From Planctomycetota bacterium (GTDB taxonomy: Bacteria; Planctomycetota; PUPC01; DSUN01), in NCBI GenBank assembly GCA_016872875.1, contig VGYW01000045.1, positions 1-29,957 on the forward strand: DNA of 29,957 bases. Reading direction: 5' to 3'. The notes under the pieces were generated by a model that saw only the letters and a program-made list of their open reading frames with translations, did no database searches and was not told where the DNA came from. The translations under genes were made by a program, and so were the position numbers. Shown here in pieces: positions 29,322-29,957 of the stretch. How positions within the stretch are numbered: position 1 is the stretch's first letter; every line of letters begins with the position of its first letter.

Positions 29322-29957
29322 TCAGCCGTGCAGGCAGTGAAGCATGTCAGTGGTCAGCTCGTGCTGGAGCGGCCTGCCGGCGAGGAACGCCTCGAAGTCG
29401 TCGGCGAGCCAAGTCATGATGCGGACGACCGATTCGATTGGCGCCCCCGCGCGGTGCGGGGTGAGCCAGGCGTTCTTGAGCTTCCGCAAGGGGGAGTCGA
29501 GCGGGAGCGGCTCCTTCTCGAAGACGTCGAGCGCCGCGAAGAGGTCGCCTTTCTCGAGCCGCCGCGTTAGGGCCTCCATGTCGAGAAGCCAGGCGCGGCC
29601 GACGTTCACGAGCAGCGCGTTCTTCGGCAGCGCGGCTATCTCGCGGGCGGTCAGGAGGTGATGCGTCTCCGGCGTGTTCGCCGCGCACAGGACCACGACC
29701 TCCGAGTTCTTCACCAGGTCCATCAATGGCACCAGCTTGCCCCCGAGCCGCTCGGCGACGATCTTGGGAACGTAGGGGTCGAAGACCCGCAGGTGGACGC
29801 GGAAGGGTTCGAGGAGCTCTGCGAGTCGGCGGCCGATCCCGCCGAAGCCCACGATGCCCACCGCCCGCCCCGTGAGCTGCCGCTCCGCGGGGTCAATGTC
29901 AACGGGGAAGTCGCTCACCCAGTGCTCGGTGCCGGCGCGCATGGCGGCGTGGACGCC
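29322..29957 (-). CDS. D-isomer specific 2-hydroxyacid dehydrogenase (partial, N-terminus outside window)
   Basis: An NAD-dependent 2-hydroxyacid/2-oxoacid reductase of which the C-terminal 211 residues are visible. The coenzyme-binding fold carries VGIVGFGGIGRRLAELL, with the basic/acidic strand end VFDPYV. The catalytic trio is present: Arg in LLVNVGRAW, Glu in DVFEKEPLP and His in LTPHRAG. The visible frame runs through an internal Met (29942) and off the window edge (preceding residues GVHAA), so the gene start lies beyond 29957. The reduction of glyoxylate or hydroxypyruvate would suit the glycolate genes nearby, but this is inference. Confidence 0.9.
   Translation of the reverse strand, partial: GVHAAMRAGTEHWVSDFPVDIDPAERQLTGRAVGIVGFGGIGRRLAELLEPFRVHLRVFDPYVPKIVAERLGGKLVPLMDLVKNSEVVVLCAANTPETHHLLTAREIAALPKNALLVNVGRAWLLDMEALTRRLEKGDLFAALDVFEKEPLPLDSPLRKLKNAWLTPHRAGAPIESVVRIMTWLADDFEAFLAGRPLQHELTTDMLHCLHG

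Overview
The window is a GC-rich bacterial chromosome fragment, most likely from the PVC superphylum and probably a planctomycete-like lineage. The best marker is a short basic protein (24387-24677) of the Planctomycetes/Verrucomicrobia/Chlamydiae type. Supporting hints are a eukaryotic-like Ser/Thr kinase, several Tat-exported sugar-metabolism proteins (sugar isomerase, Gfo/Idh/MocA oxidoreductase, aldo/keto reductase) and large secreted carbohydrate-type proteins. No rRNA, tRNA or CRISPR array was seen.

Layout. (1) 1-5062: accA (cut by the window edge) is translationally coupled to a protein kinase. Divergent from them are tyrA-type prephenate dehydrogenase, a membrane diguanylate cyclase and a polytopic GT-C-like glycosyltransferase. 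(2) 5081-7926: a compact, probably acquired restriction-modification island. It has a C-protein-like XRE regulator, a nuclease with two tandem zinc ribbons and a PD-(D/E)XK core, and a gamma-type adenine methyltransferase. Both transcription units carry a sigma70-like promoter overlapped by a palindrome. (3) 7952-13726: a secreted pectate-lyase-like protein, a TIM-barrel putative glycosidase and a Tat-exported aldo/keto reductase, separated by three fold-back elements. (4) 13727-14811: a gene-poor kilobase dominated by a large nested palindrome. (5) 14812-21016, minus strand: a glycolate/glyoxylate cluster of alanine-glyoxylate aminotransferase, a GlcD-GlcE fusion, a Tat-exported sugar isomerase and GlcF. 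GlcDEF would oxidise glycolate to glyoxylate and the aminotransferase would convert glyoxylate to glycine. (6) 21228-24677, minus: the small basic protein, a large secreted glycosidase-like protein, a Gly-rich TPR protein and a frameshifted small ORF, with spacing that suggests an operon. (7) 25026-29957: a secreted conserved protein (plus), then on the minus strand a DUF433/DUF5615 toxin-antitoxin-like pair, a Gfo/Idh/MocA oxidoreductase and a duplicated-domain secreted protein, and finally the C-terminal part of a D-2-hydroxyacid dehydrogenase.

The most striking feature of the non-coding DNA is that many intergenic gaps hold a fold-back element whose arms are short tandem repeats (units of about 4 to 10 bp), with a different unit from gap to gap and a few unit families recurring. 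Two tracts of the same kind, both with 7-bp units, lie inside genes: one at the exact GlcD/GlcE junction and one in glcF. Because 7 is not a multiple of 3, copy-number changes there would shift the frame.
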